DNA from: Ancylobacter mangrovi
GTDB taxonomy: Bacteria > Pseudomonadota > Alphaproteobacteria > Rhizobiales > Xanthobacteraceae
Assembly (NCBI RefSeq): GCF_024752355.1
Contig: NZ_JANTHZ010000003.1
Location: 186,001 to 250,000, forward strand
Reading direction: 5' to 3'
Length of the DNA: 64,000 bases
Shown: positions 47,699 to 55,205 of the stretch, in pieces
How the letters are laid out: each line of letters begins with the position of its first letter
How positions within the stretch are numbered: the stretch's first letter is position 1
The notes under the pieces: generated by a model
What the model was told of the DNA's origin: nothing
Databases searched by the model: none
What the model saw: the letters and a program-made list of their open reading frames with translations, nothing else
Translations under genes and position numbers: made by a program

Positions 47699-47872
47699 GC
47701 GAAGGCTGGCTGGCGCGAGGGGCCGGGATCGTCCCGCGCTCTCGCCGCTATCATGGTCCGGGGGCATTGCGCGCAGGGCGGCGCGCCGCGTCCGGCCGTA
47801 AGTGCCGCGCGGTCCACCCGGCGAGCTCGGGCGTGAGGTGAAGCGGCTGGAACAGGAACGAAGGGGGCGAGG

Positions 47873-49873
47873 ATGGGGGCAGAGGCATTGGACGATAGGC
47901 TCGAGGCGGAGCTGGCCATCGTCGCGCGTGCTTTCGACCCCGCCTTCTATCTGTCGACCTATCCGGACGTTGCCGCTTCCGGCATGGATCCACTGCTGCA
48001 CTTCGTGCGCTTCGGCTGGAAGGAACGGCGCAACCCGAACGCCTTGTTCGATACCGCCTATTATCTGCAGCGCTATCCCGATATCGCCGGAAGCGCTGAC
48101 AATCCGTTCGCTCACTATGTCGAGCATGGCCGGGGCGAGGGGCGCTTCGCCTCGCCGGGGGAGGAGGCCGCCCAGAGTGCCGCGGCAGCGCCGATGGCGC
48201 CGGGCCCCGGATATGCCGGCCTCCTGACCGACCGGGAGGCCGACGATCTGGCCGCCATCGCGGACCAATTCGACCCGGTCTATTACGCGGCGATGTACCG
48301 GGATGTCGCCGGGACGGGGCTTGATCCGCTGATCCATTTCGTGACCCTCGGATGGAAGGAATACAGGAAGCCCAATTCGTCTTTCGATACGCGGTATTAT
48401 CTGGAAGCCAATCCGGACATCGCTGAAGCGGGAGCGAACCCTTTCGTCCACTACGTCCGGCATGGCCGGGCGGAGGGACGCGCGGGATCAGCCAAGGAGC
48501 AGGTGCTCCTCGACGAAGCGGCGGCGATCCGGCCGGAATTCGACATCCCGTATTATCTCGCGGCCAACCCCGACGTCCGGGAGGCGGGCGTCGATCCGGT
48601 CCATCACTATGTCCTGCATGGCTGGAAGGAGGAGCGGAATCCCACCCCGGATTTCAACAGCGCCGCTTATCTCTTGCTCAACGAGGACGTGGAGCGGAGC
48701 GGCATGAATCCCTTTCTCCATTACATTCGCGGAGGCCGTCGGGAGAAGCGGCCCAACGCGGACATCGATACCCCGCAAAGCGCCTTGCTCGGTTCGCGCA
48801 TCATCCGGCAACTGCAGGACGCGACCTTTCCCGCCCATATCGAGAATGCCAAGGCGTTGTGCGTCTTCCTCGTGCCTGAACATACAGGCATGGGTGGGGG
48901 CGTCCTCTCGCTGTTCACGATCGCCGGCGCCGCGGGGCGGCTGCGTCGGAGCCACGGCTATGAGGTCGTGCTGATGACCCGTCCCAACAGGTCCGACCTG
49001 ACGTTCACGCGGCACGACAAGTTCCGCAACAGCGAGGATGTGTTCCGGTTCTCGCAGCTGCTGCGCTGCCAGTCGGTGGAGAGGCTTTACATCCATATGC
49101 CGGAGTACATGGTGTCCGGCTTCATGACGCAGGTGACGGACGAGTTGCGCGACTATCTGGCCTCGCGCCAGCACCTGTTCATCAACATCACGAACCAGAA
49201 TATCCAGATGATGCCGCGCCGGGAGGAGCTCGAAGATCTTCGTGTCCTTGCGGACGAGCTGACCCAGTCGGTCGCCCATCCAGCCTCCTTTACCCAGCAA
49301 ACGGCGGATTTCTACAACCTGCCGACGCTGCTACTGCCGGCTTATGTCGACCTCAGCGGCTACGAGCCGATTGATGTGAGCGACAAGGAAAAGCTGATTA
49401 TCTATTCGCCCGACCCGGCGCCGTACCGGGAGGCGGTGCTCGCTGCGCTGAAGGAGGCGCTGCCCGATTACCGCTTCGTCGAAATCTTCAAGATCACGTT
49501 CGACACGTTCATGGACCTCGCCAGCCGCTGCCTGTTCTCGATCAGCTTCGGCGAGGGGTTCGACGGCTATATCGCCCAGCCCGTGTGCCAGGGCGGGATC
49601 GGCTTCGCCGTCTACAACGAGACGTTCTTCCATTCGGAAACCCTGAAGGACCTGCCGGTGATCTTCGCGGATCCGGAGGACATGATCGCGAACATCGTCG
49701 CGCGGATCCGGGATTTCGAAGCAGATGAGGAGATGTATCGGCAGGTCAACCAGGAGCTGAAAGCGCTGCATGACTCGCTGTACAAGCGGGCGGACTACAT
49801 AAAGCGGGTCGGCCAGTTGATGCGGCGGGAGTTCGATCTTCTGCCGCAGGCCGAGCCGGCGGAGGAGCCCTGA
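47873..49873 (+). CDS. Protein with six FD-x-YYL-PDV repeats and a C-terminal glycosyltransferase-like domain
   Basis: 666 residues. The N-terminal half holds six copies of a 38-residue motif beginning FD-x-x-(F/Y)YL-x-x-x-PDV and ending H(F/Y)V-x-x-GWKE-x-R-x-P, at residues 21, 59, 133, 171, 223 and 261, in three tandem pairs each exactly 38 apart. From about 320 a globular domain follows (KALCVFLVPEHTGMGGGVLS, ERLYIHMPEYMVSGFM, LIIYSPDPAPYREAVL, FSISFGEGFDGYIAQPVCQG), which looks like the GT-B fold of WsaF-type rhamnosyltransferases, though I cannot confirm this. The repeat also occurs in the two RgpF-type glycosyltransferases of the locus. Confidence 0.75.
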   Translation: MGAEALDDRLEAELAIVARAFDPAFYLSTYPDVAASGMDPLLHFVRFGWKERRNPNALFDTAYYLQRYPDIAGSADNPFAHYVEHGRGEGRFASPGEEAAQSAAAAPMAPGPGYAGLLTDREADDLAAIADQFDPVYYAAMYRDVAGTGLDPLIHFVTLGWKEYRKPNSSFDTRYYLEANPDIAEAGANPFVHYVRHGRAEGRAGSAKEQVLLDEAAAIRPEFDIPYYLAANPDVREAGVDPVHHYVLHGWKEERNPTPDFNSAAYLLLNEDVERSGMNPFLHYIRGGRREKRPNADIDTPQSALLGSRIIRQLQDATFPAHIENAKALCVFLVPEHTGMGGGVLSLFTIAGAAGRLRRSHGYEVVLMTRPNRSDLTFTRHDKFRNSEDVFRFSQLLRCQSVERLYIHMPEYMVSGFMTQVTDELRDYLASRQHLFINITNQNIQMMPRREELEDLRVLADELTQSVAHPASFTQQTADFYNLPTLLLPAYVDLSGYEPIDVSDKEKLIIYSPDPAPYREAVLAALKEALPDYRFVEIFKITFDTFMDLASRCLFSISFGEGFDGYIAQPVCQGGIGFAVYNETFFHSETLKDLPVIFADPEDMIANIVARIRDFEADEEMYRQVNQELKALHDSLYKRADYIKRVGQLMRREFDLLPQAEPAEEP

Positions 49874-49939
49874 GACGGGCGGGGCGCCGCGACGCGCGGG
49901 TCGTCGCGATCGCGTGGTCGGCAGGAGTGGAGAGAGAGC

Positions 49940-50608
49940 GTGTCAGTTCCCAATATCGTCATCTACGGCGCGTCCGGCCAGGGCTGGGCGCTCGAGACCA
50001 TGCTGCAGGACGTCTACAAGGTCGCGCGGATCATCGCCTATATCGACGACATAGATGGCGACAAAGGCCTCGAAATGGCTGGCAAGCCGCTGATCACACG
50101 CGATTCCTGGCTGAAGATCGACCCGCTCCCGGATGTGTTCATCTCCGTCGGAAACGCCGCCCACCGGCGGATGATGGCGGACAAGATCGCCGCCGCCGGC
50201 GGCAGGCTGCTCGACATCCGTCACATCTATCCCAGCCTCTTCCCCCATATCGAGGTGGGGGTGGGCACCATCGTCGCTTCGCCCTGCTATGTCGGCCCGG
50301 GGACGATCATCGGCAACAACATCCAGCTGATGCCGATGTGCTCGATCGGCCATGACGTAACCATCCACGACCATTGCAACATCTGCCCCTCGGCGACGAT
50401 CTCCGGCTATGTCGTGATCGAGGAGGAGGTCTATGTCGGTGGCGGGGCCACCATCACCAACGGACGGCGCGGGCGGCCGCTGGTCATCGGCAAGGGCGCG
50501 ACCATCGCGGTGGGCGCCGTGGTCACCAAATCGGTGGCGCCCGGCGCGACGGTGATGGGCAATCCGGCGGTGTCTCCGCGCGAGCTGGCGCGTTCGCGCC
50601 GACGCTGA
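49940..50608 (+). CDS. Sugar O- or N-acetyltransferase, NeuD/PglD type
   Basis: 222 residues. N-terminal Rossmann-like half (VPNIVIYGASGQGWALETML, about 3-22) followed by a left-handed beta-helix of hexapeptide repeats (VGVGTIVASPCYVGPGTIIG through IGKGATIAVGAVVTKSVAPG, about 107-205). The likely general-base His is in CSIGHDVTIHDHCNI (about 134-148). NeuD/PglD proteins acetylate amino sugars; the aminotransferase at 46517 would supply an amino sugar. Start is GTG 49940 after GGAGAGAG. Confidence 0.87.
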   Translation: MSVPNIVIYGASGQGWALETMLQDVYKVARIIAYIDDIDGDKGLEMAGKPLITRDSWLKIDPLPDVFISVGNAAHRRMMADKIAAAGGRLLDIRHIYPSLFPHIEVGVGTIVASPCYVGPGTIIGNNIQLMPMCSIGHDVTIHDHCNICPSATISGYVVIEEEVYVGGGATITNGRRGRPLVIGKGATIAVGAVVTKSVAPGATVMGNPAVSPRELARSRRR

Positions 50609-50621
50609 ACCGTGCCACCTA

Positions 50622-50705
50622 CGCCGTCTTTCCCGATTGCCGAGGACGGCGAGGGACACTAAGCCATGGGGTGACAGGTCCTTTGGCCGTGTCGTCCCAT
50701 GGCTT
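50622..50705. repeat. Two consecutive hairpins between acetyltransferase and aminotransferase genes
   Basis: First: CGCCGTC (50622-50628) and GACGGCG (50645-50651). Second: AAGCCATGGG (50661-50670) and CCCATGGCTT (50696-50705), whose stem continues with GTGACA/TGTCGT pairing including two G-U pairs. Only the second is long enough (16 bp or more) to be stable on its own. No T run follows; a processing signal, attenuator or mobile palindromic element are all possible. Confidence 0.5.
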
Positions 50706-50720
50706 CGACCGAGTGCGCTC

Positions 50721-51926
50721 ATGACGACCCTTGACCCGCCCTTCGCCGCTCCCTCCCTCCTCGATCATGTGCGCCCGCAGGCGCTCTCGCTGCCGGAGAG
50801 CGGCATCGTCGAGGTGATGAACTATGGCCGCCAGCGCGAGGGGATGATCCCGCTCTGGGCCGGCGAGGGCGACCTGCCGACGCCGGCCTTCATCGCCGAG
50901 GCGGCGACCCGCTCGCTGGCGGCGGGCGAGACCTTCTACACCTGGCAGCGCGGCATCCCGGAGCTGCGCGCCGCCATCGCCCGCTACATGGCCGGGCTCT
51001 ACGGCGTCAGCGAGGACCCGGAGCGCTATTTCGTCACCGGCTCGGGTATGCAGGCGATCCAGATCGCGCTGGCGCTCACCCTCTCGGCCGAGGAGGAGAT
51101 CATCATCCCGTCCCCGGCCTGGCCGAACGCGGCGGCGGCGGCGGAGGTGATCGGCGCGCGGCCGGTCTACGTGCCGCTCGCCTTCGACGAGGCGCGCGGC
51201 TTCTGGATCGACCTCGACCGGCTGGAGAGCGCGGTCTCGCCGCGCACGCGCGTGATCTTCATTAACACGCCGGCCAACCCGACCGGCTTCGTCGCCAGCC
51301 GCGAGGCGCTCGCCGGCGTGCTCGACATCGCCCGCCGGCACGGGCTGTGGATCGTCGCCGACGAGATCTACGGCCGCTTCTACTACGAGGCCGGCGAGGG
51401 CGGGCGCGCGCCTTCCTTCCACGACATCATGGAGCAGGAGGACCGGATCCTGTTCGTCCAGACCTTCTCCAAGAACTGGGCGATGACCGGCTGGCGGCTC
51501 GGCTGGATCGAGTCCCACCCGCTGCTGGGCGACGTGCTGGAGAACCTGATCCAGTATTCGACCTCGGGCGTCGCCGCCTTCATGCAGCGCGCGGGCATCG
51601 TGGCGCTGGAGCGCGGGGAGAGCTTCGTCGCCCACCAGATCGAGCGGGCGCGGCGCGGGCGCGACATCGTCGCCGACGGGCTCGCGACCTCGAACCGGGT
51701 ACGCTTCGCCCGCCCGCCGGGCGCCTTCTACATGTTCTTCGGCGTCGAGGGCGAGCGGGACATGCGCGCGCTGGCGCTGAAGCTGGTGGACGAGGCCCGC
51801 ATCGGCCTCGCCCCCGGTACGGCGTTCGGGCCGGGCGGGGAGAGCTACATCCGCATGTGCTTCGCGCGCGGCGAGGCGCAGATGAGCGAAGCGACCAATC
51901 GTCTCGTCGACTGGCTGAAGCGGTGA
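50721..51926 (+). CDS. Pyridoxal phosphate-dependent aminotransferase, class I/II
   Basis: 401 residues, fold type I. LWAGEGDLPTPAFIAEA (about 46-62), YTWQRGIPELRAAIARYM, NTPANPTGFV (about 185-194), DEIYGRFYYE (about 214-223), the PLP Lys in QTFSKNWAMTGWRLGWIES (about 248-266), and the carboxylate-binding Arg in SYIRMCFARGE near the end. Substrate specificity cannot be read; the family includes aspartate- and aromatic-type enzymes. Stands alone between the polysaccharide locus and fixL, 63 bp before fixL. Confidence 0.88.
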   Translation: MTTLDPPFAAPSLLDHVRPQALSLPESGIVEVMNYGRQREGMIPLWAGEGDLPTPAFIAEAATRSLAAGETFYTWQRGIPELRAAIARYMAGLYGVSEDPERYFVTGSGMQAIQIALALTLSAEEEIIIPSPAWPNAAAAAEVIGARPVYVPLAFDEARGFWIDLDRLESAVSPRTRVIFINTPANPTGFVASREALAGVLDIARRHGLWIVADEIYGRFYYEAGEGGRAPSFHDIMEQEDRILFVQTFSKNWAMTGWRLGWIESHPLLGDVLENLIQYSTSGVAAFMQRAGIVALERGESFVAHQIERARRGRDIVADGLATSNRVRFARPPGAFYMFFGVEGERDMRALALKLVDEARIGLAPGTAFGPGGESYIRMCFARGEAQMSEATNRLVDWLKR

Positions 51927-51989
51927 TCTTCCCCGATTACCGCCCGTGGAAGGCTTGCGGGCGGCAGATGGCCGGCGCAAATTGGCGCC

Positions 51990-53171
51990 ATGCGCGAGTT
52001 TGGTGACGAGCGAAGCGCCGTGGACCAGCCGACCGTTTCCGAGGCGCGGCTGCTTTCGGTGCTCGATACGGCGGCCGATGGCATCATCGTCATCGACGAG
52101 CGTGCCCGCATCCTGATCTTCAACAAGGCCTGCGAGACCATGTTCGGGATCGGCGCGGCCGACGCGATCGGGCAGAACGTCAAGCTGGTGATGCCGACCG
52201 AATACGCGGCCGATCACGACGAATATGTCGGCAGCTACATCCGCACCGGGGTGAAGAAGATCATCGGCATCGGCCGCGAGGTGCGCGGGCGCCATGCCGA
52301 CGGCACGGTGTTCCCGCTCGAGCTTTCGGTCGGCGAGGCGGCGACGCCGGAGGGGCGCCAGTTCATCGGCATCCTGCGTGACCTGCGCCCGCGCAAGGAG
52401 AGCGAGGCGCGGCTCGCCGAGCTGCAGAGCGAGCTGGTGCATCTCGCCCGGGTGTCGGCGATCGACGAGATGGGCGCGGCCATCGCCCACGAGCTGAACC
52501 AGCCGCTGACCGCGCTGATGCTCTATCTGCAGGCGATCCGCCGCGCCCATTCGCGCGGGGTCGACATCAATACCGTGGTCGGCGACATCCTCGACAAGGC
52601 GGCGGGCGAGGCCGAGCGCGCGGGCCACATCATCCAGCGCATGCGCCAGTTCGTGGAGAAGCGCGCGCCCGAACGGCACGCGCGCGACCTCGACCCGCTG
52701 ATCGACGACGCCATCGACCTGACGCTGCTCGGCCAGCGCCACCGCATCCGCATCGACCGCGAGGAGGGGCCGGCGCTGCCGCCGGTGTCGGTGGACCCGG
52801 TGCAGATCCAGCAGATCGTGGTCAATCTGGTGCGCAACGCGATCGAGGCCGCCTCCGTCTCGCCCGAGCCGGCGATCCGCGTCTCGACCCGGCTGAAGGG
52901 CGACGACGTGATCCTCGACGTGCAGGATAACGGGCCGGGAATCGCACCCGAGGCGCTGCCCAAGCTGTTCGAGGCGTTCGCCAGTTCAAAACGTCGCGGC
53001 ATGGGTCTCGGGCTTGCGATTTCGCGGACGATCGCCCAGAACCACGGGGGTGACCTGCTGGTCGATCCCGGCGGACACGGCAAGGGGGCTTGCTTCTCTT
53101 TGGTCCTGCCGGCCTTCGCGTCGGCCACGGCCGTTGCTGGTGAGGGGGGCGCCGATGGCGCAGATGGGTGA
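51990..53171 (+). CDS. fixL: Oxygen sensor histidine kinase FixL, soluble form
   Basis: 393 residues with no membrane segment. The PAS domain (about 18-135) keeps the heme features of FixL: proximal His76 in ADHDEYVGSYIRTG and the oxygen-gating Arg96 in KKIIGIGREVRGRHADG. The phospho-accepting His is 167 (AAIAHELNQPLTALMLYLQA), the HATPase has VNLVRNAIEAA, DNGPGIAP and GMGLGLAISRTIAQNHGG. Oxygen binding switches the kinase off; under low oxygen it phosphorylates FixJ. Unlike rhizobial FixL of S. meliloti, there is no membrane anchor, as in B. japonicum. ATG 51990 or GTG 52020 may start it. Overlaps fixJ by 17 bp. Confidence 0.93.
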   Translation: MREFGDERSAVDQPTVSEARLLSVLDTAADGIIVIDERARILIFNKACETMFGIGAADAIGQNVKLVMPTEYAADHDEYVGSYIRTGVKKIIGIGREVRGRHADGTVFPLELSVGEAATPEGRQFIGILRDLRPRKESEARLAELQSELVHLARVSAIDEMGAAIAHELNQPLTALMLYLQAIRRAHSRGVDINTVVGDILDKAAGEAERAGHIIQRMRQFVEKRAPERHARDLDPLIDDAIDLTLLGQRHRIRIDREEGPALPPVSVDPVQIQQIVVNLVRNAIEAASVSPEPAIRVSTRLKGDDVILDVQDNGPGIAPEALPKLFEAFASSKRRGMGLGLAISRTIAQNHGGDLLVDPGGHGKGACFSLVLPAFASATAVAGEGGADGADG

Positions 53172-53772
53172 AGTCTTCATCGTCGACGACGATTCGGCGG
53201 TCCGCGATGCGCTCTCCCTGGTGCTCAGCCTGGAAGGCTATCACGTGCGCGGCTTCTCCGACGGTGCGGCCTTCCTGTCGGTCGCGCGCACCCATGTCCC
53301 GGCCTGCATCGTGCTCGACGTCCACATGCCCGGCCGCTCCGGCCTCGACATATTGAAGGAGCTGGAAGCGGACCGCTATCCGGCGCCGATCTTCATCATT
53401 TCCGGCCAGGGCGACATCCCGATGGCGGTGGACGCGATCCGCCACGGCGCGCTCGACTTCATCGAGAAGCCATTCGACGCCGACACTGTGGTGGAGCGTG
53501 TGCGCGACGCCATCGACGCGCACAACAGGCGCGCCGGGGCCGAGCCCTCGGACCTGCTGACGGCGCATTTCCCGGGCCACGACCTACTGACCCCGCGCGA
53601 GCGCGAGGTGCTGGTGCAGATCGCCTCCGGCGCCTCGAACAAGGAGGCCGGGCGGGTGCTGGGCATCAGCCCGCGCACCATCGAGGTGCACCGCGCGCGC
53701 ATCATGGAGAAGCTCGGCGCCAAGAACGCCGCCGACCTTGTGCGCATCGTGCTGAAGGACATGCGCGCCTGA
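53155..53772 (+). CDS. fixJ: Response regulator FixJ
   Basis: 205 residues. Receiver domain with EVFIVDDDSAVRDALSLVLS, phospho-Asp55 in IVLDVHMPGRSG, Thr/Ser in FIISGQGDIPMAV and Lys in FIEKPFDADTV; NarL/FixJ-type helix-turn-helix (LTPREREVLVQIASGASNKE, then PRTIEVHRARIMEKLGAKNA). Phosphorylated by FixL, it activates fixK and other micro-oxic genes. Translation coupled to fixL by a 17-bp overlap. Confidence 0.94.
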   Translation: MAQMGEVFIVDDDSAVRDALSLVLSLEGYHVRGFSDGAAFLSVARTHVPACIVLDVHMPGRSGLDILKELEADRYPAPIFIISGQGDIPMAVDAIRHGALDFIEKPFDADTVVERVRDAIDAHNRRAGAEPSDLLTAHFPGHDLLTPREREVLVQIASGASNKEAGRVLGISPRTIEVHRARIMEKLGAKNAADLVRIVLKDMRA

Positions 53773-53887
53773 GGGCGCGCCGCAACTTCCACCGCCAGCG
53801 GAAGATCCGTCCGGCCCCCGCCGGGCCTCGCTCTTTCTTGCACTCGCGAGGGACGAAATGGCGACGGGGCGGGAACCTTTCGATTTT

Positions 53888-53912
53888 CTACGCATCCCTA
53901 CGAATTGCTAGG
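53888..53912. promoter_or_regulatory. Helically phased CTACG repeats, candidate FixJ site
   Basis: CTACG at 53888-53892 and 53898-53902, then CTAGG at 53908-53912: three copies spaced exactly 10 bp, 43-67 bp before the receiver gene at 53955. FixJ activates transcription of the genes after itself in other species, so this is the natural place for its site. I cannot compare with a measured FixJ consensus here. Confidence 0.4.
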
Positions 53913-53954
53913 GCGACGGCCCCTGGCTCACCTTCGCGTGCAACAAGCGGGAGA

Positions 53955-54308
53955 ATGCCTGTGCGGGTTCATGTGGTGGAGGACGACGCCGGAGTGAGCG
54001 ATTCGCTCAGCCTGATTCTGCAGAATCTGGGGCACGAGGTGATCCTCTATCCCGATGCCGAGGGCCTGTTGCGGACCACGCCGCCGGCCGGCGCGGACAC
54101 CGTCATCGTCGATCTCAGCCTGCCGGGGATTTCCGGCGGGCAGCTGATCCGCTGGCTGCAGAAGCTCGCCTCCCCGCCGGTGCTGGTGGTCATCACGGGC
54201 CAGTCGCAGGGAGCGATCGACCACCAGCTGCGTGGGGTGAGCCCGGTGCGGGTGCTGCGCAAGCCGCTGAACGCGGAATCGCTGCTGCACGTGCTGACCG
54301 GCGACTAG
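53955..54308 (+). CDS. Single-domain response regulator, possible FixT-like antagonist of FixL
   Basis: 117 residues, receiver only. Acidic residues VHVVEDDAGVSDSLSLILQN, phospho-acceptor Asp53 in TVIVDLSLPGISG, Thr in LVVITGQSQG and Lys in RVLRKPLNAES. There is no output domain. In Caulobacter a single-domain receiver, FixT, sits with fixL/fixJ and inhibits FixL; the same position here suggests a similar role, but this protein has no Cys, while Caulobacter FixT carries an iron-sulfur cluster. ATG 53955 chosen; GTG 53961 is possible. Confidence 0.75.
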   Translation: MPVRVHVVEDDAGVSDSLSLILQNLGHEVILYPDAEGLLRTTPPAGADTVIVDLSLPGISGGQLIRWLQKLASPPVLVVITGQSQGAIDHQLRGVSPVRVLRKPLNAESLLHVLTGD

Positions 54309-54400
54309 CTCGCGGACGACCGGCCGGCAGCGACCGGGCCGGTCGGGAAAGTCCCTTACGCAGCCCACCGAACTGTGCGGCGCCGGCAAGCCCTCTACCA

Positions 54401-54414
54401 TTGAGAAAGATCAA
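54401..54414. promoter_or_regulatory. FixK/FNR box at the fixK start
   Basis: TTGAG-AAAG-ATCAA, one base off the consensus TTGAT-N4-ATCAA. It ends 14 bp before the fixK ATG, inside the leader, a position expected for repression of fixK by its own product. Confidence 0.75.
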
Positions 54415-54428
54415 CGGCGGAGGGAAAT

Positions 54429-55073
54429 ATGCGCCAGATCATCGAGGAACGGACCGGCAGCTTTTCGCGCAGCCCGCAGCTTGTGGAGGCACCCGCCGCC
54501 AATCTGCGCGTCGCTGCCCACACCACGGTGCTGCATGAGGGCGACCCCGCGCGCCGGATCATGGAAGTGGTCGAGGGCGCGGTGATGCTCACCAAGCTGC
54601 TGCCGGACGGGCGCCGCCAGGTGGTCGAGCTGCTCGGGCCGGGCGACGTGTTCGGCCTCGCCCATGACGAAGCCTATGCCTGCTCGGCCGAGACGCTGAC
54701 CCCCTCCGTGATCTCCACCCATGAGCGCAGCGCGCTGGAGCGCGACCCGGTGCTGGCGGCGCGGCTGCTGCGGCGCTTCGAGGCGCAGCTCTGCGTCATG
54801 CATTCCCACGCGCTGGTGCTCGGCCGCATGTCGGCGCTGGAGCGAGTGGCGTTCTTCCTGCTGCGGCTGATGCCCGAGGGCATGGTCGGCGGCGCCACGC
54901 TGCACCTGTCGATGACGCGCCAGGAGATCGCCGACTTTCTCGGCCTGACGCTGGAGACGGTGAGCCGGGCCTTTTCCGAACTGAAGCGGCGCGGCCTCGT
55001 CGCCCTGCTGCGCGCCGACGAGGTGCGCATCCAGGATCGCGGCAGCATGCGGCGCCTCGCCGGCGCGGCCTGA
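54429..55073 (+). CDS. fixK: Crp/Fnr-family regulator FixK
   Basis: 214 residues. The cyclic-nucleotide-like sensor fold fills about 1-140 (HTTVLHEGDPARRIMEVVEG, VVELLGPGDVFGLAHDEAYA), a dimerisation helix follows, and the winged helix-turn-helix reads SMTRQEIADFLGLTLETVSR (about 160-179) with the E-x-x-S-R contact residues of the FNR/FixK class. No N-terminal Cys cluster is present, so it is FixK, not Fnr, and must be controlled by FixLJ. It would activate micro-oxic genes such as hemN next door. Confidence 0.92.
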   Translation: MRQIIEERTGSFSRSPQLVEAPAANLRVAAHTTVLHEGDPARRIMEVVEGAVMLTKLLPDGRRQVVELLGPGDVFGLAHDEAYACSAETLTPSVISTHERSALERDPVLAARLLRRFEAQLCVMHSHALVLGRMSALERVAFFLLRLMPEGMVGGATLHLSMTRQEIADFLGLTLETVSRAFSELKRRGLVALLRADEVRIQDRGSMRRLAGAA

Positions 55074-55117
55074 GGCCGGCAGCGAATAACCACAAGAAGA
55101 ATCCCTCCGTTGGCCTT

Positions 55118-55148
55118 ATGCCCCGCCTCGAGCGGGGCATTTCCTTTT
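55118..55148. terminator. Terminator between fixK and hemN
   Basis: ATGCCCCGC (55118-55126), loop CTCGA, GCGGGGCAT (55132-55140), then TTCCTTTT. A perfect 9-bp stem between two convergent genes, 45 bp after the fixK stop. Confidence 0.8.
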
Positions 55149-55205
55149 GCGCTGTCGCCGTCGCCGCCATGCGGGGAAGGGGGCGGCAAGGCCTCCCCCA
55201 CGCCT

